Below are positions 12,579 to 19,255 of a stretch of 19,346 nt of DNA, one piece after another. This DNA comes from Candidatus Omnitrophota bacterium (lineage in GTDB: Bacteria > Omnitrophota > Gorgyraeia > Duberdicusellales > 4484-171), in the NCBI GenBank assembly GCA_021735105.1, contig JAIPHS010000010.1, forward strand, positions 1 to 19,346, given 5' to 3'. Below the pieces are notes generated by a model that saw only the letters and a list, made by a program, of their open reading frames with translations, made no database searches and was not told where the DNA came from. Each line of letters starts with the position of its first letter. Positions within the stretch are counted from its first letter, which is position 1. Both the position numbers and the translations under genes were made by a program.

Positions 12579-14374
12579 TTTTTTTTTCTCAAATTATAAT
12601 GGTATTAATTTTTGCTTTTATCTTACCAATATCTCTTTTTTCCCAAAATAAATCTGATCCGGCAAAAGATTGTTTCGATTCAGCAAAGCTTTTTTATTTG
12701 ACCGGAGAAAGCAAAAAAGCTTATCAGAAGTTAGATAATCTTGTCGATAAAAGTTGGGTTGATTTTCTATATTTAGGTTTAATAAATGAAGAGTTAGGGC
12801 AAATTAAGCCGGCTGTTGAGGCTTATAAGAAATCTTTAAACTTAGAGAAAAATAGCATTGGTTTATTTAGGCTGGCTAAAATTTATCGAGCCGAAAAAAA
12901 ATATGATAAAGCTGCTATTCTTTTAAGAGAATTAATAAACTATGATTCAAGCATAAGGGTTGCCTATTATTATCTTGGCCAGTGTTTAAAAAAAATAAAT
13001 AAGAATAAAGAGGCTTATAAGTATATAGCTAAAGCCTTTAACTTTTATCCGGATCGGGTTAAAGTAAAAGATGAGCTTATTGAGGTAAAAAAAAGGTTAG
13101 GCGAGGATTTTTTTGCAAAAAGGAAAAAGCTAGAAGCTGAAAAAAGACAAAAGGTTAAGCTAAGGCCCTATCAGAGGAAAGAAGGTATTCCTTATGTGCG
13201 AATAGGAGTTGCAGTTGGTTTGGATAAATTTTCTTTTTTATCTCCGGCTGAGTTTAAAATTAAAAATAAAGATTTAGTTTATGAAGGCAGGCCAAATATT
13301 TTTTATGATATTGAGTTAGACAACAACAAGGTTATTTTATCTAACAGTAAAACAGAAAAAATATATGAGATTTTTATATTGCCGGTCGAAGTTATATCTA
13401 AGCCGATTAATGGAAAAAATTATCCTTTTTATATATTGAATGTAGTCTATGGAACTGGAGATTTTTGGCATAAAAGAATAGACCGGGCTTATCGTGGTGA
13501 TTTCAAACTAGTTCTTAAAAATAATAAGATCAATTTAGTTAATACCGTTAGTATCGAAGAATATCTCTATGGAGTTTTAGCCGCGGAAATTCCGGCTAAT
13601 GTTGATAAGGAAGCTCTTAGGGCACAAGCTGTTTTAGCTAGAAGCCTGGCAATTAGGAACAAAGCAAGGCATATTGGCCAAGGTTTTGATTTTTGCGCCG
13701 ATAGCCATTGTCAGGTTTATCATGGGTTATCAGCCGAAACAGAATCTACTAAAGCTGCGGTGGATCAAACCCGGGGCGTAATCATCTCTTATAAAGGCAA
13801 AGTTCCTGAAATTTTTTATCATTCTAACTGCGGAGGGTGTTTATCTTCGGATATTTTTGGAAAAAAAGAATATTTAGCAAAAGGCCTAGACTCAGAAAAT
13901 AAAAAAATAGTGCAATCGGGGTGTAAAAGAGAAGAATGGTTTTGGGAATACCCTGAAACTTTTTGTTTTGCAAAGAGTTCTAAATTTCGTTGGCAGCGAA
14001 TTTATGATAATGAAGATTTTAAGATAGCTTTTGGAACCGGCATAAAAGAAATAACTGACATTATTCCCAAAGATAAAAAAGAGTATTTTCGCCATAGTAA
14101 AATGGATGTTATCCTTGGAGGTAAATTAATAAGTTTAGAAAGCGGCTTGGCAATCAGAAAATTTTTTGACCACCTGCGCAGTAGTGCATTTTTAGTGGAA
14201 TTAAAAAAGAACAGGATAGGCCAAACTAATATGCTTATTTTTTGGGGTTCGGGGTTTGGCCATGGAACTGGCCTTTGCCAGGAAGGGGCAATCGGCATGG
14301 CTAAAGACGGTTACAACTACAGGCAGATATTAAAGCATTATTATCCTAAGGGCAAGCTGGGCAAAAGTTATTAA
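12542..14374 (+). CDS. Exported TPR-SpoIID/LytB domain protein
   Basis: 610 residues. An N-terminal signal peptide or membrane anchor (about residues 11-35) is followed by TPR-like helical repeats at about 42-185 (AVEAYKKSLNLEKN, YDKAAILLRELINYD, EAYKYIAKAFNFYPD). The SpoIID/LytB domain runs from about 215 to 605: VSIEEYLYGVLAAEIP with Glu349, corresponding to the catalytic Glu of SpoIID, then ALRAQAVLARSLA, FCADSHCQVYHG, YHSNCGG, and SGFGHGTGLCQEGAIGMA near 570-587. SpoIID is a lytic transglycosylase that cuts denuded glycan strands in sporulating bacteria. Here a role in peptidoglycan remodelling is inferred. The start at 12542 lies inside lpxI; ATG 12599 is an alternative but would lose the basic n-region. 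Confidence 0.85.
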   Translation: MENSRNRINAKVIFFSQIIMVLIFAFILPISLFSQNKSDPAKDCFDSAKLFYLTGESKKAYQKLDNLVDKSWVDFLYLGLINEELGQIKPAVEAYKKSLNLEKNSIGLFRLAKIYRAEKKYDKAAILLRELINYDSSIRVAYYYLGQCLKKINKNKEAYKYIAKAFNFYPDRVKVKDELIEVKKRLGEDFFAKRKKLEAEKRQKVKLRPYQRKEGIPYVRIGVAVGLDKFSFLSPAEFKIKNKDLVYEGRPNIFYDIELDNNKVILSNSKTEKIYEIFILPVEVISKPINGKNYPFYILNVVYGTGDFWHKRIDRAYRGDFKLVLKNNKINLVNTVSIEEYLYGVLAAEIPANVDKEALRAQAVLARSLAIRNKARHIGQGFDFCADSHCQVYHGLSAETESTKAAVDQTRGVIISYKGKVPEIFYHSNCGGCLSSDIFGKKEYLAKGLDSENKKIVQSGCKREEWFWEYPETFCFAKSSKFRWQRIYDNEDFKIAFGTGIKEITDIIPKDKKEYFRHSKMDVILGGKLISLESGLAIRKFFDHLRSSAFLVELKKNRIGQTNMLIFWGSGFGHGTGLCQEGAIGMAKDGYNYRQILKHYYPKGKLGKSY

Positions 14375-14392
14375 AAATTATTAAATTGGACT

Positions 14393-14851
14393 ATGTATTC
14401 TTTAAAAAGAACTATAAATATTATTTTGGATTTAGCAAGTCATGTAATTATTAGCTTAGAAGTTTTTTTAATTGTTTATTTTAAAACCGGAGAGATTTTT
14501 TATCTTGTTCCAGTAATATTAGGCGGAGTATTAATAGATATTGATCATCTTATCGACTACATAATTCAGTTTAGGTGTTTAAGTTTTAAAAGAATATTAG
14601 TTTTTCCTTATAAGAGAAAAAAAAATATATATTTATTTTTTCATTCTTGGGAGTTGGTTATCCTGGGTGTTTTCTTTTCTTTTTTTTATAATTCCTTATT
14701 TTGGCAAGTATTTTTTTGCTCGTGGGGATTACATTTGTTGGTTGATAATATTGACGGCGTAAAAGCTAAAGGTTTTTTGCATTATTTTTTTACTTATCGG
14801 TTAGTTAAAGAGTTTAAGGCAGAGAAGCTAAAAGGATTTATGTTTGATTAG
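14393..14851 (+). CDS. Small membrane protein, DUF457/YdjM-like metal-dependent hydrolase family
   Basis: 152 residues with about four hydrophobic segments (about 18-30, 36-50, 80-98, 100-117). Charged residues that could bind metal lie next to or within them: His17, GGVLIDIDHLID with Asp49, Asp51 and His52, FFHSWE with His84 and Glu87, and HLLVDNID with His114 and Asp118. This spacing resembles the DUF457/YdjM family, predicted to be metal-dependent membrane hydrolases; the real substrate is unknown. It follows the SpoIID gene after 18 nt, so it is probably at the end of the same transcript. It converges with the next minus-strand gene with only 3 nt between stops. Confidence 0.65.
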   Translation: MYSLKRTINIILDLASHVIISLEVFLIVYFKTGEIFYLVPVILGGVLIDIDHLIDYIIQFRCLSFKRILVFPYKRKKNIYLFFHSWELVILGVFFSFFYNSLFWQVFFCSWGLHLLVDNIDGVKAKGFLHYFFTYRLVKEFKAEKLKGFMFD

Positions 14852-14854
14852 AAG

Positions 14855-16249
14855 TTATGGATTGTTTTTTATAAGATAGGTTTCTATATCTTTTCTAGTT
14901 TTAAGATTACCCATATCTTTCCAGATATCTTTATCTTCCATGCATAAATAAACTGGTGTTTTTTGATCAAACTTTTTTATCCATCCATTTATTTTTTGAT
15001 AAATTATTCTTCGTAAAAATTTAGGATATCTTAATTTTTTATCTTCTCCAATAAATAATTCTCCGTAGAAAATATTACTCTTAGGAAAACGTTGTTCGAC
15101 AATCGGCTTAAGCTGCCGGTTGGAACGCAGTGTGCCCAGGCTTATCCAGGCGAAAGGAGGTTTAACCTCAGCATAGAGTTGATGAACTAAATTTTTATAA
15201 TATTTTTCCCAATTTTTATAATAAATAATAGGATCAAAATGAAAGGCTATTTTAAAACCGGATTTTTGTATTTTTTTTGCAGCTTTTAATCTTTCTTTTA
15301 ATCCGGAGGCGCCTCTTTCTTCAGAATCAATAATTTTTTGAGGGTTAAGTGACCAAGAAATAATTATATTTGAAGCCGCTTTTTGAGATAATATATTATC
15401 AATTTTATTACTTTTTGTTTTTAACTCAAAAAATACAGCTTTATTCCTAAAGTATGATATGAGCTTAGCAGAGTAGTCGGTTAAATGGTCTAGGGCCAGG
15501 GAGTCACAAAATTCACCAGTGCCGATTCTGATTGGCCTATTTATTTTTTTTTCAAATTTGTCAAATTGATAAAAGAAATCATCTAAATTTGCTGGTAAAA
15601 TTATACCAGCTGAATTTGTGTATTGCTGCAGGTAACAATATGAACAATCAAAGGGACAGCCAAACCCTAAGTTAAATATCCAATAGCCGCAGTTGAGGTG
15701 TTCTCTTGTGCAGGGGCAGGGTTTTAGAAAATCATGGTTTTCTTCTACAATAAAAATAAACGGTTTTTTTAATTCAGAAAGTTTAAACTTATCGCCTTTA
15801 ATATAATTTTTTAAAGAAGATATTTGTTTTATTTTTAAATTAGGGAAATGTTTTTGAAAATTATTAATTAAATAACTTCCTTTTGTTTTTTTCTCGAAAA
15901 ATAAAGTAGTTGGCCTAAAGGCGTCTTGGGCAGTCCAATTGTTTTTAAGGGGAGCTTGTAGCTTATTTAAAAATATATTTTTTCTATCAATATTTTTATG
16001 CGCCGAAGTCAGCGGAAAACGGAGCTTAACCAAGGAGTCTTTAAGGGCAAAGAATTTATTTCTTCCTGTTTGTTTGTCAGCTTTTGAATTTATTTTTAAA
16101 TAGTTGATAATTTTAAGCGTTGATATATTTTGCCTGTGGCTAATTTCAAAGACAAGCCTTTTGATATCTTGGTATTGATTTTGGTTTAACTGAAACGCAA
16201 ACACCGTTTCAATTTCTTTCTTTAAAGTTTTATCTATATAGTTTTTCAT
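14855..16249 (-). CDS. Spore photoproduct lyase-like radical SAM protein
   Basis: 464 residues. A radical SAM cluster motif CPFDCSYCYLQ supplies Cys198, Cys202 and Cys205, and YLQ after the last Cys is a feature of the SplB group. Before it, KPCPCTREHLNCGYW (Cys178, Cys180, Cys187) resembles the conserved Cys-rich CGY segment of that family. GTGEFCDSLALDHLT follows near 243-257, then FFELKTKS and ISWSLNP. SplB repairs UV-induced spore photoproduct in DNA, but many SplB-like proteins in non-spore-formers have unknown roles. The first 110 residues or so are an extra domain I do not recognise. The start overlaps the end of the upstream glycosyltransferase by 20 nt, so they are one unit. Confidence 0.75.
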   Translation of the reverse strand: MKNYIDKTLKKEIETVFAFQLNQNQYQDIKRLVFEISHRQNISTLKIINYLKINSKADKQTGRNKFFALKDSLVKLRFPLTSAHKNIDRKNIFLNKLQAPLKNNWTAQDAFRPTTLFFEKKTKGSYLINNFQKHFPNLKIKQISSLKNYIKGDKFKLSELKKPFIFIVEENHDFLKPCPCTREHLNCGYWIFNLGFGCPFDCSYCYLQQYTNSAGIILPANLDDFFYQFDKFEKKINRPIRIGTGEFCDSLALDHLTDYSAKLISYFRNKAVFFELKTKSNKIDNILSQKAASNIIISWSLNPQKIIDSEERGASGLKERLKAAKKIQKSGFKIAFHFDPIIYYKNWEKYYKNLVHQLYAEVKPPFAWISLGTLRSNRQLKPIVEQRFPKSNIFYGELFIGEDKKLRYPKFLRRIIYQKINGWIKKFDQKTPVYLCMEDKDIWKDMGNLKTRKDIETYLIKNNP

Positions 16250-17075
16250 ATTTATTTAAAAGATCTTTATACTTCTTAACTTCTTTAGTTTTTTTTCTTA
16301 AGGCCGCACCTTTTATATAAACTGAACATTTGTTTTGTAACTGTTGGTAGGCTATTTGATACTGTTCTTTTTTTAAATTTTTAGTCTGAAGAATTTTATC
16401 TAAAGCATAAATTCTAAATTTATCCATAGCCGGGTATTTTTTTGATTGTTGGTTTTTATGGCCGCCTTCTTTTATAGTTAAAGCCTCAGGGATAAGATAT
16501 ATAGGATATTGTGAAGTTACCCTTAACCAAAAATCATAATCTTCGCAAGCTAATAAATTTTGATCAAAATTACCAATTTTATTAAAAACCTCTTTTTTAA
16601 TTACAGCAGTAGAGATGCTAATAGAGCATAGCTTGACTGCATTATCAAATATAAATCCGGCTGTTTTTTTATGTTCTTTTTTTTGACTAAGAAATTTACC
16701 ATTTTTGTACCAGATTTCTTCGCTGTGAAAAATTTTATAGGAAGATTTTTCTTTTATGTACCTATGGCTGATTTCTAGCTTATTGATGCGGAATCTATCA
16801 TCGGAGTCTAGAAAACAGACGAATTCACCCCGGGCTTTAGCTATGCCCAAATTTCTTGCTGAGGCCGGGCCTTTATTTTGTTGGTAATAATAGTTTAGCC
16901 TTGAATCTTTATAGTCTTTAATAAGTTCTTTTGTATTATCAGTTGAACCGTCGTCGACAATGATTAGTTCATAGTTGGCATAGGTTTGCTTTAGTACTGA
17001 TTCTATTGCTATTTTTAAAAACTGCCTACGGTTGTAAGTGGGGATAATTATACTAAATAGAGGTTTTTTATCCAT
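16230..17075 (-). CDS. Family 2 glycosyltransferase
   Basis: 281 residues, cytoplasmic, no membrane segment. The GT-A fold is clear: FSIIIPTYNRRQFL at the start, IIVDDGSTDNT (Asp41, Asp42) for the nucleotide, GPASARNLGIAKARGEFVCFLDSDD with the metal-binding DxD at 90-92, and ACEDYDFWLR near 176-185, whose Glu/Asp marks the catalytic base region. It probably adds a sugar to a surface polysaccharide or lipid; donor and acceptor cannot be told. The C-terminal 80 residues are Lys/Gln-rich and helical. No Shine-Dalgarno is seen before ATG 17075. It is the first gene of a two-gene minus-strand unit. Confidence 0.88.
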   Translation of the reverse strand: MDKKPLFSIIIPTYNRRQFLKIAIESVLKQTYANYELIIVDDGSTDNTKELIKDYKDSRLNYYYQQNKGPASARNLGIAKARGEFVCFLDSDDRFRINKLEISHRYIKEKSSYKIFHSEEIWYKNGKFLSQKKEHKKTAGFIFDNAVKLCSISISTAVIKKEVFNKIGNFDQNLLACEDYDFWLRVTSQYPIYLIPEALTIKEGGHKNQQSKKYPAMDKFRIYALDKILQTKNLKKEQYQIAYQQLQNKCSVYIKGAALRKKTKEVKKYKDLLNKYEKLYR

Positions 17076-17131
17076 AATATACTTAATTAAATAATACTAA
17101 TTATCTAGACGGTTTGGTTCTTATCTGTATA

Positions 17132-17158
17132 ATTATAACATAATCGTCTTATATGCAA
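17132..17158 (-). promoter_or_regulatory. Possible promoter for the minus-strand glycosyltransferase unit
   Basis: On the minus strand a perfect TATAAT (17137-17132) is preceded by TTGCAT (17158-17153) with a short 15-nt spacer, about 57 nt upstream of the start codon. The -10 is convincing and the -35 is weak. The same AT-rich stretch would also have to serve hemW on the plus strand. Confidence 0.35.
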
Positions 17159-17160
17159 AG

Positions 17161-17250
17161 ATTCGAAGGACGATGGATGAAGGGCGAAAGCCTGCCTGCC
17201 GGCAGGCAGGGACGAAACGTCCATCTTCCTTTCGTCTATCGTCTATCGGA
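17161..17250 (+). repeat. GC-rich palindromic repeat upstream of hemW
   Basis: Centred on a perfect 20-bp palindrome CCTGCCTGCCGGCAGGCAGG (17191-17210), with flanking GATGGA (17172-17177) / TCCATC (17220-17225). Its composition is far from the surrounding AT-rich DNA. TTCGTCTATCGTCT at 17231-17244 is the exact inverse of 19000-19013, and CGAAGGACGA at 17164-17173 recurs at 19010-19019, so both sites hold related elements. It is open in the hemW frame and would read LPAGRQG, but this is an upstream repeat, not part of HemW. Confidence 0.75.
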
Positions 17251-17275
17251 ACATTGGTATAGCGAGTTAATTATC

Positions 17276-18394
17276 ATGAAAAAGTCATTGTATATTCATA
17301 TTCCTTTTTGTCAGAGCCGTTGCGGTTATTGTGATTTTTATACCACTATCTATAAAAGAAATATAGCGGTTTCTTTTGTTTCTGTTTTGGTTGAGCAAAT
17401 TAAAAAATTAGATTATAATTTTGAAACTATATATGTAGGCGGGGGAACTCCTACTATCTTAGATATAGATTTAATTGAGAAATTATTAAAAGAATTAAAA
17501 AGATTAACAGGGGCAGTTAAAGAATTTACTATAGAAGCAAATCCCGACAGCCTTAGCGAAGGTAAATTAAAACTATTTTCTAATTATTCCGTAAATAGAA
17601 TAAGCATAGGATGCCAATCTTTTAATAAACGAAAGTTAGATTTTTTAGATAGAGCTCATTCTGTAAAACAAGCTTTAGAGGCGATAGAAAAAGCAAAAAA
17701 AAGTGGGTTTAATAATATAAGTATAGATTTAATTTATGGCTTGCCAGCTGAATCTTATAAGGTATGGCAAAAAGACTTAGATAGAGCTATAAAACTTCCC
17801 GTGACTCATTTATCTGCCTATATGCTAACTTATGAAAAGGGTGCTCCTTTGTATGAGAGTCTAAGGGCTGGAGAATTTTTACCTTTAGCCTCGGCTAAGG
17901 CTGCTTGGATGTATAAACAATTGATAGACCAGCTTGCCAAAAATAATTTTTTTCAATATGAGATATCTAATTTTTCAAAGAAAAAATTTGAAGCTATTCA
18001 TAATTTAAGATATTGGGAAAATAAACCCTATATAGGGTTAGGGCCTTCGGCTGTCTCTTTTTCTGGAGGAAAAAGACAAAGAAATATCTCTTGTTTACCT
18101 AAATATATTAAAGCTGTGCGAAAACAAGAAAAAATTTGGGAATATTCGGAAAAGCTTTCTCCTCCTGCGGCAGCAAAAGAGACAGCAGCTTTAAAGATAA
18201 GGACAAAAGAGGGGATAGATTTTAGTTGGTTTAGGCAAAAAACCGGTTTTAATTTTTTGGAAATAGAGCGGGAAGTTTTGCCGTTACTACTGAAACAAAA
18301 ACTGATTAAATATGGCCAAGGCAGCCGAAAGAGAATAAAGCTTACCAGAAAGGGTTTTTTGTTTGCCGATACTGTTTCAGCAACCTTCCTTTAA
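17276..18394 (+). CDS. hemW: Heme chaperone HemW (radical SAM, HemN-like)
   Basis: 372 residues from ATG 17276. The radical SAM motif PFCQSRCGYCDFY (Cys12, Cys16, Cys19) has the C-x3-C-x2-C spacing with the CDF end typical of HemW. GGGTPT is at 55-60, then IEANPDS, RISIGCQSFN and HNLRYWENKPYIGLGPSA. HemW was long annotated as oxygen-independent coproporphyrinogen oxidase; it binds heme and passes it to respiratory proteins. The upstream in-frame ATG at 17153 would add 41 residues that are only a translated palindromic repeat, so it is rejected. No good Shine-Dalgarno is visible at 17276. Confidence 0.9.
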   Translation: MKKSLYIHIPFCQSRCGYCDFYTTIYKRNIAVSFVSVLVEQIKKLDYNFETIYVGGGTPTILDIDLIEKLLKELKRLTGAVKEFTIEANPDSLSEGKLKLFSNYSVNRISIGCQSFNKRKLDFLDRAHSVKQALEAIEKAKKSGFNNISIDLIYGLPAESYKVWQKDLDRAIKLPVTHLSAYMLTYEKGAPLYESLRAGEFLPLASAKAAWMYKQLIDQLAKNNFFQYEISNFSKKKFEAIHNLRYWENKPYIGLGPSAVSFSGGKRQRNISCLPKYIKAVRKQEKIWEYSEKLSPPAAAKETAALKIRTKEGIDFSWFRQKTGFNFLEIEREVLPLLLKQKLIKYGQGSRKRIKLTRKGFLFADTVSATFL

Positions 18395-18407
18395 TAGGGC
18401 AATCTTT

Positions 18408-18450
18408 CCTTATGCAACAAAACAGGTTCAAACAGAAATGTTGCATAAGG
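18408..18450 (+). other. 12-bp hairpin after hemW
   Basis: CCTTATGCAACA (18408-18419) and TGTTGCATAAGG (18439-18450) are perfect 12-bp inverted repeats with a 19-nt loop, starting 13 nt after the hemW stop. No T-tract follows directly, so it is either a message-end stabiliser or a small repeat. Further on, an all-AT inverted repeat (18499-18505 / 18511-18517) leads into a T-rich run and might serve as a weak terminator. Confidence 0.5.
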
Positions 18451-18528
18451 GTTATGATACCGTACCGTGATATAATCCTTACATCTGAGGTGGGAATTAA
18501 AAATTGTGAAAATTTTTTCTTTTTTTTC

Positions 18529-18556
18529 TTGACAAAAGTTTCTTTTATAGTATCAT
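18529..18556 (+). promoter_or_regulatory. Promoter for tRNA-Thr - rpmG - tRNA-Trp unit
   Basis: A consensus TTGACA (18529-18534) is followed after 16 nt by TATCAT (18551-18556), about 80 nt before the tRNA-Thr. It lies in a T-rich intergenic region. This is the clearest sigma-70-type promoter in the window, as expected for stable RNA and ribosomal genes. Confidence 0.65.
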
Positions 18557-18637
18557 CGAAAAGTCAGTTTTTGTAATATAGATTTGTTTTTTAAAGATCA
18601 CTTACCTGCTTTTAGCAAAAACGCATCCCGCTATCGC

Positions 18638-18709
18638 GCCTGGATAGCTCAGGGGTAGAGCGCGTCCTTGGTAAGGACGAGGCCATGGGTTCAATTCCCA
18701 TTCCAGGCT
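18638..18709 (+). tRNA. tRNA-Thr (anticodon GGT)
   Basis: Full cloverleaf of 72 nt. The acceptor stem GCCTGGA / TCCAGGC pairs perfectly. The D arm is GCTC...GAGC, the anticodon stem CGTCC / GGACG with loop TTGGTAA (anticodon GGT at 18670-18672), the T arm ATGGG TTCAATT CCCAT, and T follows as discriminator. No CCA is encoded. The gene is enclosed by an additional inverted repeat, CATCCCGC (18624-18631) and GCGGGATG (18719-18726), which could form a helix in the precursor. Confidence 0.96.
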
Positions 18710-18771
18710 TAGAAGGCGGCGGGATGGGAACCTAAGAAGTTAAAAGTAGGCCTAAAAATCAGAAGTAAACC

Positions 18772-18810
18772 AAAAAATTGATGGGGGAGGTTTAGACCCT
18801 AAAATTTTTT
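18772..18810 (+). terminator. Possible weak terminator or attenuator before rpmG
   Basis: AAAAAATT (18772-18779) and AATTTTTT (18803-18810) can pair, with a GGG (18783-18785) / CCC (18797-18799) step inside and a T-rich run to 18814 after it. A smaller TTTAG/CTAAA hairpin competes. The shape resembles an intrinsic terminator that would separate tRNA-Thr from rpmG, but the stem is mostly A-T, so efficiency is doubtful. Confidence 0.3.
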
Positions 18811-18826
18811 ATTTTCGTAACTTATT

Positions 18827-18982
18827 ATGAGAGAATTAATTGCATTAAGATGTACAAGTTGTAAGCGTAAGAATTATTACACAACTAAGAATAAAAGGCT
18901 GCATCCGGAGAAGTTTTCTATAAAAAAATATTGTCGTTTTGAACGCAAACATATTCTTCATAAAGAAGCAAAGCCTAAGTAA
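18827..18982 (+). CDS. rpmG: 50S ribosomal protein bL33
   Basis: Small large-subunit protein of 51 residues: MRELIALRCTSCKRKNYYTTKNK, then LHPEKFSIKKYCRFERKHILHKE. The order of motifs is that of bL33. Zinc-type bL33 has two C-x2-C pairs; here the first, Cys9 and Cys12, is intact, but the second keeps Cys36 and has Glu39 where the fourth Cys would be. No strong Shine-Dalgarno precedes ATG 18827. It lies between tRNA-Thr and tRNA-Trp, in the rpmG-secE-nusG neighbourhood common in bacteria. Confidence 0.93.
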   Translation: MRELIALRCTSCKRKNYYTTKNKRLHPEKFSIKKYCRFERKHILHKEAKPK

Positions 18983-18999
18983 GATGAAAAAGTACCGAG

Positions 19000-19135
19000 A
19001 GACGATAGACGAAGGACGAAATCATCTATCGTTTTAGCGAAGGCCTTCGACTTGGCCCTTCGGCTTCGCTCAGGACTGCTCAGACCGAGTCCTGAGCAGC
19101 ATCGAAGGGCGAAGCGGTCATCTGTCGTTTTTCGG
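19000..19135 (+). repeat. Compound palindromic repeat between rpmG and tRNA-Trp
   Basis: Three structures in series. ACGATAGA (19002-19009) / TCTATCGT (19025-19032) form one hairpin. GCCCTTCG (19055-19062) plus CTCAGGAC (19069-19076) face GTCCTGAG (19089-19096) plus CGAAGGGC (19103-19110). CTGCTCAG (19076-19083) / CTGAGCAG (19092-19099) is an alternative hairpin in the same place. The first part shares 14 nt in inverse with the hemW-upstream repeat. GC-rich compared with its surroundings and non-coding. Confidence 0.7.
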
Positions 19136-19156
19136 AACAAAGCGATAAACGCATAT

Positions 19157-19230
19157 AGGCGAGTAGCTCAATTGGCTAGAGCACCGGTTTCCAAAACCGG
19201 GGGTTGTAGGTTCAACTCCTACCTCGCCTG
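19157..19230 (+). tRNA. tRNA-Trp (anticodon CCA)
   Basis: Full cloverleaf of 74 nt. Acceptor AGGCGAG / CTCGCCT, D arm GCTC...GAGC, anticodon stem CCGGT / ACCGG with loop TTCCAAA (anticodon CCA at 19191-19193), T arm GTAGG TTCAACT CCTAC, and G as discriminator. No CCA is encoded. Its place before the next gene matches the common tRNA-Trp-secE-nusG order. Confidence 0.97.
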
Positions 19231-19255
19231 TAGTTGTAGATGGAGACAGAGGTAA

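Noticed and set aside
17153..17275. N-terminal extension of HemW
   Set aside because: It translates a palindromic repeat; the conserved HemW start is at 17276.
18958..19255. Short ORFs on both strands over the rpmG-tRNA-Trp gap
   Set aside because: They translate a palindromic repeat and, on plus, run through tRNA-Trp.
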